Source of the DNA: Oryzobacter faecalis
GTDB lineage: Bacteria > Actinomycetota > Actinomycetes > Actinomycetales > Dermatophilaceae
Length of the DNA stretch: 64,000 nt
Assembly: GCF_046764005.1 (NCBI RefSeq)
Contig: NZ_JBKOFW010000007.1
Location: forward strand, 61,806 to 125,805
Direction of reading: 5' to 3'
The notes beneath the pieces were generated by a model. That model searched no databases. It was not told the origin of the DNA and worked only from the letters and a program-made list of their open reading frames with translations. Position numbers and translations under genes: made by a program. Shown piece by piece: positions 25,840 through 34,536 of this stretch (its first letter is position 1; every line of letters begins with the position of its first letter).

Positions 25840-26832
25840 ATGAGCGACGGCGTGGTGGGGGTGCCGCACCGGGTGCCGCCGTACGTCCTCGTCAGCGGGC
25901 CCGAGGGGCTGCTCGCCGAGCGTGCCGTCGACGCCACCGTCGACGAGCTCAGGGTCGCCCACCCCGACCTCGAGGTCGTCCGCCTGTACGCCGCGGCCTA
26001 CCAGCCCGGCGAGCTCGTCCTCCACGCGAGCCCGTCGCTGTTCGGCGGTGCGAAGTGCATCGTCGTCCACGACGTCGACGAGGCCGGCGACGACCTCCAA
26101 AGCGACCTCCTCGCCCTCCTCGGCGCCGACCCCGAGCCCGACCACCACCTCGTCGTCCTCCACAAGGGCGGCGCCCGGGGCAAGAAGGTCCTCGACACGG
26201 TGCGCGGCGCCGGGGCCCGGGTCGTCGACGCACCGGCGGTCAAGAGCGACCGCGACAAGACCGACTTCACGGCCAACGAGTTCCGCCGGGCCCGCCGCAA
26301 GGCCACCGCCGAGGCGGTCCACGCCCTCGTCGAGGCCGTCGGCAAGGACCTGCGCGAGCTCGCCGCCGCCTGTCAGCAGCTCGTCGACGACACCACGGGC
26401 GTCATCGACGAGCGGGTCGTCCTCGTCTACCACGGGGGCAAGGTCGAGGCCACCGGCTTCCGGGTCGCCGACGCCGCCATGGCCGGCGACGCCGGTGAGG
26501 CGCTGCGCCTGCTGCGCCACGCCATCGCCGTCGGCGTCGACCCGGTGCCCATCGTCGCGGTGCTCGCCCAACAGGTGCGCCAGCTCGTCAAGGTCGGCGC
26601 CGCCGGGCGCGGCCGCTCGGCCGACATCGCCCGCGAGGTCGGCCTCGCGCCGTGGCAGGTCGACAAGGCCCGGCGCGTCCTCGGCGGGTGGAGCGCCGAC
26701 GCGCTCGCGGTCTGCATCCAGGCGGTCGCGGCGGCCGACTTCGAGGTCAAGGGAGGAGGCCGGGACCCGGTGTACGCCGTCGAGCGGTGCGTCCTGACGA
26801 TCTGCGGCCAGCACGCCCGCAACCGCGGATGA
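25840..26832 (+). CDS. holA: DNA polymerase III subunit delta
   Basis: A 330-residue clamp-loader subunit that opens the beta clamp. Its degenerate AAA+ fold is recognisable from VLVSGPEGLLAERAVDATV, the lid segment KDLRELAAACQQLVDD and the C-terminal collar helices (VGLAPWQVDKARRVLGGWS). A CACGAT hexamer lies 6 nt before the ATG. In most actinobacteria holA follows comEC; here it follows the dinG-like helicase after 46 bp. rpsT comes next, in the usual order. Confidence 0.93.
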   Translation: MSDGVVGVPHRVPPYVLVSGPEGLLAERAVDATVDELRVAHPDLEVVRLYAAAYQPGELVLHASPSLFGGAKCIVVHDVDEAGDDLQSDLLALLGADPEPDHHLVVLHKGGARGKKVLDTVRGAGARVVDAPAVKSDRDKTDFTANEFRRARRKATAEAVHALVEAVGKDLRELAAACQQLVDDTTGVIDERVVLVYHGGKVEATGFRVADAAMAGDAGEALRLLRHAIAVGVDPVPIVAVLAQQVRQLVKVGAAGRGRSADIAREVGLAPWQVDKARRVLGGWSADALAVCIQAVAAADFEVKGGGRDPVYAVERCVLTICGQHARNRG

Positions 26833-26857
26833 CGTGGGGCCCCCGGCCCCCGGCGTT

Positions 26858-26887
26858 TTGGCCGGCCGCGGGCGCCGCTGGTAGCCT
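26858..26887 (+). promoter_or_regulatory. Promoter for rpsT
   Basis: TTGGCC (26858-26863) and TAGCCT (26882-26887) are separated by 18 bp. Transcription would start near 26894 and give a leader of roughly 140 nt before the rpsT GTG. Confidence 0.5.
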
Positions 26888-26896
26888 TGCCCCTTG

Positions 26897-26923
26897 CGTG
26901 CGCGCCCAGGTCGTGCGCGCACG
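26897..26923 (+). other. Hairpin in the rpsT 5' leader
   Basis: CGTGCGCGC (26897-26905) pairs with GCGCGCACG (26915-26923) across a 9-nt loop, right after the predicted transcription start. Leaders of ribosomal protein genes often bind their own product; whether this one does cannot be told from the sequence. Confidence 0.45.
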
Positions 26924-27031
26924 ACAGCTCCATCCAGCGCACGTCCACCACGGGTGCCCCACGCCCGGTCCCGACGTGCGTCTGCCGCCCTCTAACGGCA
27001 CACATCGACCCGACAGGAAGCGTACGAACCA

Positions 27032-27292
27032 GTGGCGAACATCAAGTCCCAGCTCAAGCGGATCAAGACCAACCGCGCGGCGACCGAGCGCAACAAGGCG
27101 GTCAAGTCCGAGTTCAAGACGGCGATCCGCAAGTTCCGCGAGGCCGCGGACGCAGGCAAGGCCGACGAGGCCAGGGAGGCCCTCAAGGCCGCCTCGGTCA
27201 AGCTCGACAAGGCCGTGAGCAAGGGCGTCATCCATAAGAACCAGGCCGCGAACAAGAAGTCCGCGATGGCCAAGAAGGCCGCCGGTCTCTGA
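27032..27292 (+). CDS. rpsT: 30S ribosomal protein S20
   Basis: An 86-residue basic, helical 16S rRNA-binding protein (ANIKSQLKRIKTNRAATERN; C-terminus NKKSAMAKKAAGL). Start is GTG at 27032 with AGGAAG about 10 nt upstream. A ~140-nt leader with a hairpin precedes it and a strong terminator follows, so it is likely a single-gene transcript. Confidence 0.98.
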   Translation: MANIKSQLKRIKTNRAATERNKAVKSEFKTAIRKFREAADAGKADEAREALKAASVKLDKAVSKGVIHKNQAANKKSAMAKKAAGL

Positions 27293-27308
27293 CCGAGCGC
27301 CCTCCCGC

Positions 27309-27344
27309 CGACGGGCCCGTCACCACGAGGTGACGGGCCCGTCG
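27309..27344 (+). terminator. Strong hairpin terminator after rpsT
   Basis: A perfect 16-bp stem (27309-27324 with 27329-27344; core GACGGGCCCGTCACC) and a 4-nt loop ACGA, 16 bp after the rpsT stop. Only a weak T-rich stretch follows. Confidence 0.9.
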
Positions 27345-27374
27345 CCGTTGCCCCCCGCAGTGGGCGCCGGCCGC

Positions 27375-27380
27375 TAGCGT
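27375..27380 (+). promoter_or_regulatory. Leaderless -10 box before the 127-residue protein
   Basis: TAGCGT lies 7 nt before the ATG at 27388. Confidence 0.5.
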
Positions 27381-27387
27381 CGCGGTC

Positions 27388-27771
27388 ATGCCCTGGGTGA
27401 AGCGTGTCGTGCTCGTGTCCTCGATCCTCGCGCCGGTCGCGTGGCGCTGGTGGGTCCACCACAAGGCCGCCCGCGGGACCCGCGTCGTGACCCTCGAGAC
27501 CGGGGCGCCCGTGGCCGGTGTCCGGGTCGAGGCCCGGGACGTCCTCACCTTCGCGGTCCTCGCGACCGCCGTCAGCGACGCGTCCGGGACGTTCCGCCTC
27601 ACCGGGCTCACCGCCGACGAGGTGGGGGTGTGGCTCGACGGCTCGTCCGCCGGCCGCGAGAAGGGCTACGCGGCGGCCGACGGCGGGGTCGTGGCCGACT
27701 GGGGCGATGCCGTCGCGTGGGGCGCCGAGTCGATGCCGTCCGTCGTCCGCCTCGGGCCGCGTTTGGTGTAG
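27388..27771 (+). CDS. Hypothetical protein with carboxypeptidase-regulatory-like fold
   Basis: A 127-residue protein. A short hydrophobic N-terminal segment (VLVSSILAPVAWRWWV) is followed by a beta-rich region of the type ETGAPVAGVRVEARD...SDASGTFRLTGL, the signature of carboxypeptidase-regulatory-like (Ig-type) domains. Probably membrane-tethered or exported; function unknown. The stop overlaps the iron box of the next operon, so it may be an independent gene ending inside that promoter. Confidence 0.65.
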   Translation: MPWVKRVVLVSSILAPVAWRWWVHHKAARGTRVVTLETGAPVAGVRVEARDVLTFAVLATAVSDASGTFRLTGLTADEVGVWLDGSSAGREKGYAAADGGVVADWGDAVAWGAESMPSVVRLGPRLV

Positions 27772-27786
27772 GTAAGGCTTACCTCA
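27768..27786. promoter_or_regulatory. DtxR/IdeR-type iron box
   Basis: The 19-bp site contains the perfect odd palindrome AGGTAAGGCTTACCT (27770-27784), matching the TTAGGTTAGGCTAACCTAA-type consensus. It lies 42 bp before the iron-binding lipoprotein gene, implying Fe(II)-dependent repression of the fbp operon. Confidence 0.9.
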
Positions 27787-27827
27787 TACGGTGGGCCTGT
27801 CCGGTCCCACCGCCCAGGAGTTCCCCG

Positions 27828-28859
27828 ATGACGCTCCGCCGCGCGCTCGCCGTCAGCGCCGCCGCCCTGCTCGCCCTCACCACCGCCGCCTGCGGCCAGG
27901 ACGACGGACAGGAGCCGCTGTCCGACGACGCGCTCGTCATCTACTCCGGGCGCAACGAGAACCTCGTCAAGGGGATCCTCGACCAGCTCGAGGAGCGCAC
28001 CGGCATCGACGTCCAGGTCCGCTACGGCACGTCCAGCGAGCTCGCGGCCCAGCTCCTCGAGGAGGGCGAGGGCACCAAGGCCGACCTCTTCTTCAGCCAG
28101 GACGCCGGCGCCCTCGGAGCCGTGGCCAAGGCCGGGCGCCTCGAGACCCTCCCCGCCGCCACCCTCGACAGGGTCCAGGAGGGCTTCGCCGACGACGGGC
28201 AGAAGTGGGTCGCCACGTCGGCCCGCGCGCGCGTCATCGCCTACGACCCCGCGCAGGCCCCCGAGGTCACCGAGATGACCACCGTCGACGCCGTCCTCGA
28301 CCCGAAGTACAAGGGCAGGATCGGCTTCGCCCCGACGAACGCCTCGTTCCAGACCTTCGTCACCGCGCTGCGCGTCACCAAGGGCGAGGACGGCGCGAGG
28401 GAGTGGCTCGAGAAGTTCAAGGCCAACGAGCCGAAGGCCTTCGACAACAACATCCTCGTCCTCGACGCCGTCGACAGCGGCCAGGTCGCCCTCGGCCTCG
28501 TCAACCACTACTACTGGTATGAGCGGGTCGCCGAGAAGGGCGCCTCGGGGGTGAAGGTCGAGATCCACTTCCTCAACGCCGACGACCCGGGCGCCCTCGT
28601 CAACGTCGCCGGCGTCGGCGTCATCGCCGGCAGCCCGCAGAAGGACGCAGCGCTCAAGGCCGTCGACTTCCTCCTGTCCGCGGAGGGGCAGCGCTACTTC
28701 GCCGACGAGACCGCCGAGTACCCCGTCGTCCCGGGCATCGAGTCGACGAAGCACGACCTCGTCCCGCTCGAGCAGCTCAAGGGGTCGAGCGTCGACCTCA
28801 ACCAGCTCGACTCCCTCGACCAGACCCTGGCCCTGCTCGACGAGGTCGGCCTCACCTGA
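27828..28859 (+). CDS. Iron(III) ABC transporter substrate-binding lipoprotein
   Basis: A 343-residue FbpA-like periplasmic-type binding protein. Signal peptide with lipobox (LTTAAC, lipidated Cys22). The mature part starts LVIYSGRNENLVKGILDQL, typical of ferric-binding proteins. HYYWYER near residue 225 carries the adjacent Tyr pair that binds Fe(III). AGGAG lies 8 nt before the ATG. It is first in an iron-box-controlled operon with the permease and ATPase. Confidence 0.93.
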   Translation: MTLRRALAVSAAALLALTTAACGQDDGQEPLSDDALVIYSGRNENLVKGILDQLEERTGIDVQVRYGTSSELAAQLLEEGEGTKADLFFSQDAGALGAVAKAGRLETLPAATLDRVQEGFADDGQKWVATSARARVIAYDPAQAPEVTEMTTVDAVLDPKYKGRIGFAPTNASFQTFVTALRVTKGEDGAREWLEKFKANEPKAFDNNILVLDAVDSGQVALGLVNHYYWYERVAEKGASGVKVEIHFLNADDPGALVNVAGVGVIAGSPQKDAALKAVDFLLSAEGQRYFADETAEYPVVPGIESTKHDLVPLEQLKGSSVDLNQLDSLDQTLALLDEVGLT

Positions 28860-30448
28860 GCACGCTGACGACGCCCGGGACGCGGGCCGCCGACCCGGCG
28901 GGCCGCACCTCGTCGCGCCGCCGTGACCCGAGGGCGCCCCTGTTCCTCACCGCACCGTCGGTCCTCGTCGCGCTGCTCGCGCTGCTGCCGCTCGGCTACC
29001 TCCTGGTCCGCGCGGCGGAGGCCGGCCCGGGCCGCGTCCTCGACATCGTCCTGCGCGAGCGGACCGCGGTGCTCGTCGGGCGCAGCGTCCTCCTCGTCGC
29101 CCTCGTCACGGCGCTGACCCTCGTCGTCGGTGTCGGCCTGGCCTTCCTCGTCGCCCGCACCGACGTCCCGGGCCGGAGGGTCCTGGCCGCGCTCGCGCCG
29201 CTCCCGCTCGCCGTGCCGAGCTACGTCGCGGCGTTCGCGTGGATCTCGGCCGTGCCGGAGGTCGCCGGGCTCGTCGGGTCCGTCCTCGTCCTCACCCTGT
29301 GCTGCTACCCGTACGTCTACCTGCCGGTCCTCGCGGCCCTTCGCCGGGCCGACCCGGGCGTCGAGGAGGTCGCCCGCAGCCTGGGGCGCACGCCGTGGCA
29401 GGCGTTCGGCGAGGTCACCCTGCGCCAGGTGCGGCCCGCGGCCGCGGCGGGTGGGCTGCTCGTCGCGCTGTACACGCTGAGCGACTTCGGCTCGGTGTCG
29501 ATCCTGCGGTACGACGTCTTCACGCGGGTCATCCACAGCGCCTACCGGTCGAGCTTCGACCGCACGACCGCCGCCGTCCTCGCCATCCTCCTCGTCGTCC
29601 TCACCGTGGCGATCTCGGTGGGGGAGTCGCGGGTCCGCCGCCGTGACGCCAGCCGCGTCGACGCCGGTGTCGCGCGCACCCCCGACCGGCTGCGCCTCGG
29701 CTCGTGGCGGGTCCCGCTGGCGGCGGGCGCCGGTGCCGTCGTCGCCCTCGCGCTGGCCTTCCCCGTGGCCTCGCTCCTCTACTGGTTCACGACGGGGCTG
29801 TCCGCCGGGGTCGACGGCGAGCGGCTCCTCGTGAGCGTCGGCTCGACGGCCTGGCTCGCGCTGCTGGGCGCGGCGGCCTGCACGCTCGGCGCCGTCCCGG
29901 TCGGCATCCTCGCGGCCCGCCACCGCGGCCGGCTCACCACGCTCGTCGAGCAGGTGACCTACGCCGGGCACGCCCTGCCCGGGATCGTCGTCGCCCTCGC
30001 GCTCGTCTTCCTCGGCGTGCGGGCCGTGCCGTGGGCCTACCAGGAGGCGCCGCTGCTCGTCCTCGGCTACGTCGTGCTCTTCCTGCCCACCGCCGTCGGC
30101 GCCGTGCGGAGCTCGGTGGCGCAGAGCCCTGTTCGCGGCGAGGAGGTCGCCCGTTCGCTCGGCGCGACGCCGGCCGAGGTGCTGCGGCGGGTCACCCTGC
30201 CGCTCGCGGCCCCGGGCATCGGCGCGGGCGCGGCCCTCGTCCTCCTCACGTGCATGAAGGAGCTCCCCGCGACCCTCCTCCTGCGCCCCACGGGGACCGA
30301 CACCCTGGCCACGAGCCTGTGGACCGAGACGGGTGTGGGAGCCTACGGGGCGGCGGCCCCGTACGGCCTGGCGCTCGTCGTCCTCGCGGTGCTGCCGACG
30401 ATCTGGCTGATGCGCGCCTCCGACCCCGACCGAGGAACCCCCCGATGA
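28856..30448 (+). CDS. Iron(III) ABC transporter permease, probable CTG start
   Basis: FbpB-type permease with two fused permease domains and about 12 membrane segments. Each half has an EAA-type loop (EEVARSLGRTPWQAFGEV; GEEVARSLGATPAEVLRRV). The only ATG/GTG/TTG in frame (GTG 29069) would remove the first membrane helix (FLTAPSVLVALLALLPLGYL). The frame is open upstream to CTG 28856, which overlaps the preceding stop (CTGA) and has GAGG 10 nt before it; this gives 530 residues, the usual length. The CTG start is an inference. Confidence 0.85.
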   Translation: MSTLTTPGTRAADPAGRTSSRRRDPRAPLFLTAPSVLVALLALLPLGYLLVRAAEAGPGRVLDIVLRERTAVLVGRSVLLVALVTALTLVVGVGLAFLVARTDVPGRRVLAALAPLPLAVPSYVAAFAWISAVPEVAGLVGSVLVLTLCCYPYVYLPVLAALRRADPGVEEVARSLGRTPWQAFGEVTLRQVRPAAAAGGLLVALYTLSDFGSVSILRYDVFTRVIHSAYRSSFDRTTAAVLAILLVVLTVAISVGESRVRRRDASRVDAGVARTPDRLRLGSWRVPLAAGAGAVVALALAFPVASLLYWFTTGLSAGVDGERLLVSVGSTAWLALLGAAACTLGAVPVGILAARHRGRLTTLVEQVTYAGHALPGIVVALALVFLGVRAVPWAYQEAPLLVLGYVVLFLPTAVGAVRSSVAQSPVRGEEVARSLGATPAEVLRRVTLPLAAPGIGAGAALVLLTCMKELPATLLLRPTGTDTLATSLWTETGVGAYGAAAPYGLALVVLAVLPTIWLMRASDPDRGTPR

Positions 30449-31482
30449 GCACCCTGACCGTCCGCGACCTCGACGTCACCCTCGGCGACCTCGCGGTGCT
30501 GCGCGGTGTCGACCTCGAGGTGCCGAGCGGCACCGTCGCGGCCGTCCTCGGGCCGTCCGGCTGCGGCAAGACGACCCTGCTGCGCGCGGTCGCGGGCTTC
30601 GTCCGGCCCGACGGCGGGAGCGTGCGCATCGGCGAGACCGTGGTCAGCGGGCCCGGCCGCCACGTGGCCCCTGAGCGGCGCGGGGTCGCCCTCGTCCCCC
30701 AGGAGGGAGCGCTCTTCCCGCACCTGTCGGTGGGGGAGAACGTGGCCTTCGGGCTGCCCCGCGGGTCGCGGCGGCGCTCGCCGCGGGTCGCCGAGGTGCT
30801 TGCGCTCGTCGGCCTGGCCGGCTTCGAGGACCGCCGCCCCGGCGAGCTGTCCGGCGGGCAGCAGCAGCGGGTGGCCCTGGCGCGCGCCCTCGCGCCGGAC
30901 CCCTCCCTCGTCCTCCTCGACGAGCCGTTCTCGGCCCTGGACGCCGCGCTGCGCGAGTCGGTGCGCAGCCAGGTCCGCGAGGCCCTCGAGCGCTCCCGCG
31001 CGACGGCCCTCGTCGTCACCCACGACCAGGACGAGGCGCTGTCGGTCGCCGACACGGTGGCCGTCCTCGACGCCGGCCGCATCCAGATGCACGACACCCC
31101 GCAGGCGGTCTACCGATCGCCGGTGGCGCTCGGGGTGGCCCGCTTCGTCGGCCAGGTCGTCGAGCTCCCGGCCGCCGCGAGCCACGGCCACGCCGCCACG
31201 GCCCTCGGCCCCCTCGCGGTCGACCCGGCCGCCGCCGGCGAGGGCGTCGTCGTCCTGCGTCCCGAGCAGCTGCGGCTGCTGCCCCCCGACGCGCTCGACG
31301 GCACACCCGGCGAGGTCGTCGGCGGCGAGTACTTCGGCCACGACGCCCTCGTGCGCGTGCGGGTGCCGGCCGGTGCCGGGAGCGTCGACGTGCAGGTCCG
31401 AACCCTCGGCGAGATCCCCGAGCGCGGCGCGGTCCGCGTGGCCGTCTCCGGACCGGCCCACTTCTTCCCTGCCTCCCGCTGA
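30445..31482 (+). CDS. Iron(III) ABC transporter ATP-binding protein
   Basis: A 345-residue FbpC-like ATPase: Walker A GPSGCGKT (36-43), Q-loop VPQEG, signature LSGGQQQR (135-142), Walker B LVLLDEP, switch His in VVTHDQDE. The C-terminal ~110 residues form a TOBE-like regulatory domain (VVVLRPEQLRLLP). ATG overlaps the permease stop (ATGA). Last gene of the iron-box operon. Confidence 0.94.
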   Translation: MSTLTVRDLDVTLGDLAVLRGVDLEVPSGTVAAVLGPSGCGKTTLLRAVAGFVRPDGGSVRIGETVVSGPGRHVAPERRGVALVPQEGALFPHLSVGENVAFGLPRGSRRRSPRVAEVLALVGLAGFEDRRPGELSGGQQQRVALARALAPDPSLVLLDEPFSALDAALRESVRSQVREALERSRATALVVTHDQDEALSVADTVAVLDAGRIQMHDTPQAVYRSPVALGVARFVGQVVELPAAASHGHAATALGPLAVDPAAAGEGVVVLRPEQLRLLPPDALDGTPGEVVGGEYFGHDALVRVRVPAGAGSVDVQVRTLGEIPERGAVRVAVSGPAHFFPASR

Positions 31483-31525
31483 CCGACGACAGCCCCGTCC
31501 CCCTAGCGCATCGCGGGCCCTGACG

Positions 31526-31547
31526 GGGCGGTGAACTCTGCGTGAAG
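31526..31547 (-). promoter_or_regulatory. Possible PHO box
   Basis: On the minus strand CTTCACGCAGA and GTTCACCGCCC are contiguous 11-nt direct repeats, the layout and G/CTTCAC core of actinobacterial PhoP operators. The site lies 56 bp before a phoD-type phosphatase. Only two units are seen and orientation is opposite to the gene, so this is tentative. Confidence 0.45.
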
Positions 31548-31602
31548 GATCACCGCTCCGAGGACACCTCCCGGACACCCGGCCCCTGCATGCTCGGGCG
31601 CC

Positions 31603-33267
31603 ATGATCGAACGCCGAACCCTCCTCACCGGCTCAGCCGCCGTCGCCGCGGGTGCCGTGGTGGCCACCCACACCGCCGTCCCGGCCCGCGCGGCCGTGGC
31701 CGAGCAGGCGCCTTCGGGCCCGTTCCGCCACGGCGTCGCCTCCGGCGACCCGCTGCCCACCGCGGTGGTCCTCTGGACCCGCGTGACCCCCACGGATGAC
31801 GCCGTCCCCGGCTCGGGTGCGGGCCCGCGGGTCACCGTCTCGTGGGAGGTCGCCACGGACGAGACCTTCTCCGCAGTCGTGGCCCGGGGCAGCGTGAGGA
31901 CCGGCCCGGAGCGCGACCACACCGTCAAGGTCGACGCCGCGAAGCTGCAGGCCTCGACGACGTACTTCTACCGTTTCCTCCTCGCGGGCACGCCATCGCC
32001 GGTCGGCCGGACCCGGACCGCTCCCGCGGCCACGGCCACCCCCGAGCGGCTGCGCCTCGCGGTCGTCTCGTGCAGCAACTGGGAGGCCGGGTTCTTCGCC
32101 GCCTACCGGCACCTCGCCGACCGCGACGACCTCGACGCCGTGCTCCACCTCGGCGACTACCTCTACGAGTACGGGACCGGGGAGTACGCCGCCGGTCGCG
32201 GCAACGTCGTCGTCCGGCCGCACGACCCGCCCCACGAGATCGTCAGCCTCGCCGACTACCGCCGGCGCCATGCGCAGTACAAGACCGACCCGGACCTCCA
32301 GCGACTGCACGCGGCCGTGCCGTGGGTCGTCACCTGGGACGACCACGAGACCGCGAACGACGCGTGGTCCGGTGGTGCCGAGAACCACCAGGAGGGGGAG
32401 GGCGACTGGGCCGGGCGCGCGGCGGCCGCCCGGCGTGCCTACGACGAGTGGATGCCCGTGCGGCTGTCAGGGACCGCGGCCCTCGGCGACGGCGTCCGGA
32501 TCTTCCGCCACCTGCAGTTCGGGCGCCTCGCCGACCTGACGATGCTGGACCTGCGCTCCTACCGTGACCGGCAGGCGGCCGCGACCGAGCTCGACACGGT
32601 CGACGACCCCGGTCGCACGATCACCGGCCGGGCCCAGCTCGACGAGCTGTCGGCGCGCCTCGCGGCCGACGACGCGCTGTGGAAGCTCGTGGGGAACCCG
32701 GTGATGGTCAGCCCGGTCCTCGTCCCGCCGCTCGACGGCTACGTCGCCGGACCCGTCGCCGACATGACGGGGATCCTCCCGCGCGACGGAGCGCCCTACA
32801 ACACCGACCAGTGGGACGGCTACACCGACGACCGCCGGGAGCTCGTCACCCTCCTCGCCGACCGGGGCATCGCCAACACCGTCTTCCTCACCGGTGACAT
32901 CCACTCCGCGTGGGCCTGCGACCTGCCGGTCGACGCCGGCACCTACCCCCTGGGCAGGACCGTGGGCGTCGAGCTCGTCGCGACGTCGGTGACCTCGAAC
33001 AACCTCGACGACCTCACCGGCAGCGCACCGCGGACGACCTCGCTCGCGGTGGAGAACGCGATCACGACGACGAACCGGCACGTCAGGTACCTCGACTTCG
33101 ACAGCCACGGGTTCTCCGTGCTCACCCTCACCGCGGCGGAGGCGCAGATGGACTGGTACGTCCTGGCGAACCGCACCGACCCGGCCACCGGCGCGACCTG
33201 GTCGACGGGGTGGCGGGTCCCGGTGGGCACCAACCGTCTGGCGCGGGCGACGGAGGCGGCCCGATGA
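31603..33267 (+). CDS. Secreted PhoD-type alkaline phosphatase
   Basis: A 554-residue Tat-exported metallophosphatase. The N-terminus IERRTLLTGSAAVAAG has the twin-arginine signal. A PhoD N-terminal beta domain (FRHGVASGDPLPTAVVLWTRV) precedes the metal-binding motifs HLGDYLYEY, WDDHETAND and TGDIHSAW. It hydrolyses phosphomonoesters and/or diesters, releasing phosphate outside the cell. The stop overlaps the next ATG, so the two phosphatases are co-translated. A possible PHO box upstream fits induction on phosphate starvation. Confidence 0.93.
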   Translation: MIERRTLLTGSAAVAAGAVVATHTAVPARAAVAEQAPSGPFRHGVASGDPLPTAVVLWTRVTPTDDAVPGSGAGPRVTVSWEVATDETFSAVVARGSVRTGPERDHTVKVDAAKLQASTTYFYRFLLAGTPSPVGRTRTAPAATATPERLRLAVVSCSNWEAGFFAAYRHLADRDDLDAVLHLGDYLYEYGTGEYAAGRGNVVVRPHDPPHEIVSLADYRRRHAQYKTDPDLQRLHAAVPWVVTWDDHETANDAWSGGAENHQEGEGDWAGRAAAARRAYDEWMPVRLSGTAALGDGVRIFRHLQFGRLADLTMLDLRSYRDRQAAATELDTVDDPGRTITGRAQLDELSARLAADDALWKLVGNPVMVSPVLVPPLDGYVAGPVADMTGILPRDGAPYNTDQWDGYTDDRRELVTLLADRGIANTVFLTGDIHSAWACDLPVDAGTYPLGRTVGVELVATSVTSNNLDDLTGSAPRTTSLAVENAITTTNRHVRYLDFDSHGFSVLTLTAAEAQMDWYVLANRTDPATGATWSTGWRVPVGTNRLARATEAAR

Positions 33268-34526
33268 CGGCGCACGCCACGCGCCCGGCGCCCAGCCGCC
33301 GCACCCTGCTGCGCGCCGGGGGCGCGCTCGGCACGGTCGTGCTGTCGGCCGCCGCCGGCGCCCTCCCCGCCCAGGCCGTCGGGCCGCGCACCCGGGTGTA
33401 CGTCCTCGTCGTCGACGGCTGCCGCCCCGACGAGGTCACCCCGACCCTGACGCCCACCCTCGACGCCCTCCGTCGTGGTGGGACGTGGTTCCCCGCGGCC
33501 CGGTCGCTGCCGGTCATGGAGACCATCCCGAACCACGTGATGATGATGACCGGCGTCCGGCCCGACCGCAGCGGGGTGCCGGCCAACTCCGTGCTCGACC
33601 GGGGCGAGGGCGTCGTCCGTGACCTCGACCGTCCCTCCGACCTCCGCCACCCCACGCTCCTCGAGCGCCTCGCCGCCTCGGGCCGCACGACCGGGACGGT
33701 GCTCTCGAAGCGCTACCTGTACGGGATCTTCGGCACCCGCGCCACGTACCGGTGGGAGCCCGAGCCGCTGGTCCCCGTCACCGAGCACGCTCCCGACGCG
33801 TTCACGACCGACGCCCTCGTGACGATGGTCGACACGGTCGACCCGGACCTGGTGTTCACCAACCTCGGCGACGTCGACCGGGTCGGGCACGGCGACCTCA
33901 CCGGGTCCACGACGCTGGCGGCGGCACGGACGGCCGCCCTCGCCTCGACCGACGCCCGGGTCGGCCGCTTCGTCACGTTCCTGCGCGAGTCCGGGCGCTG
34001 GGAGTCCAGCGTGCTCGTCGTCCTCGCCGACCACTCGATGGACTGGTCGGTCCCGACCCGCGTGGTGTCGCTGGCCCCGGTCCTCGGTGCCGACCCGATG
34101 CTCGCGGGAAGGGTCGAGGTCGCGCAGAACGGCGGGGCCGACCTGCTCTACTGGACCGGCGCGGACCGGGAGCGGGCCGCGGCGATCGCGCGGATCCGGG
34201 CGCTCGCGGCTGCCGTGCCCGGCGTCCTCGAGACCCGACTGCCCGCCGAGCTGCGGCTCGGCCCCGAGGCCGGCGACGTCGTGGCGTACTGCCGCGCCGG
34301 CTGGCGGTTCAGCGACCCCCAGGTGGTCTCGAACCCCATCCCCGGCAACCACGGCCACCCGGCGAGCGAACCCATCCCGTTCCTCCTGGCCGGTGGCTCA
34401 CCGCTCGTGGCGTCCGGCGCGGTGCGCTCCGACCCGGCCCGCACGGTCGACGTCGCCCCCACGGTGGGTGCGGTGTTCGGGCTGCCGGCCCCCCGGGGCG
34501 GCTACGACGGCACCAGCCGTCTCTGA
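33264..34526 (+). CDS. Tat-exported nucleotide pyrophosphatase/phosphodiesterase family protein
   Basis: A 420-residue protein of the alkaline phosphatase superfamily, type I phosphodiesterase branch. Tat signal SRRTLLRAGGALGTVV. Metal-site and catalytic segments: VLVVDGCRPDE, METIPNHVMMMTG (nucleophile Thr), GDVDRVGHG, ADHSMDW and PGNHGHP. Likely cleaves phosphodiester or pyrophosphate bonds in exported or environmental nucleotides or lipids. Translationally coupled to the PhoD gene (ATGA overlap). Confidence 0.9.
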   Translation: MTAHATRPAPSRRTLLRAGGALGTVVLSAAAGALPAQAVGPRTRVYVLVVDGCRPDEVTPTLTPTLDALRRGGTWFPAARSLPVMETIPNHVMMMTGVRPDRSGVPANSVLDRGEGVVRDLDRPSDLRHPTLLERLAASGRTTGTVLSKRYLYGIFGTRATYRWEPEPLVPVTEHAPDAFTTDALVTMVDTVDPDLVFTNLGDVDRVGHGDLTGSTTLAAARTAALASTDARVGRFVTFLRESGRWESSVLVVLADHSMDWSVPTRVVSLAPVLGADPMLAGRVEVAQNGGADLLYWTGADRERAAAIARIRALAAAVPGVLETRLPAELRLGPEAGDVVAYCRAGWRFSDPQVVSNPIPGNHGHPASEPIPFLLAGGSPLVASGAVRSDPARTVDVAPTVGAVFGLPAPRGGYDGTSRL

Positions 34527-34536
34527 GCCACCCGCG

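Noticed and set aside
29069..30448. Iron permease starting at GTG 29069
   Set aside because: It would remove the first membrane helix and leave a 210-bp coding-like gap after the binding-protein gene; the CTG start fits better.
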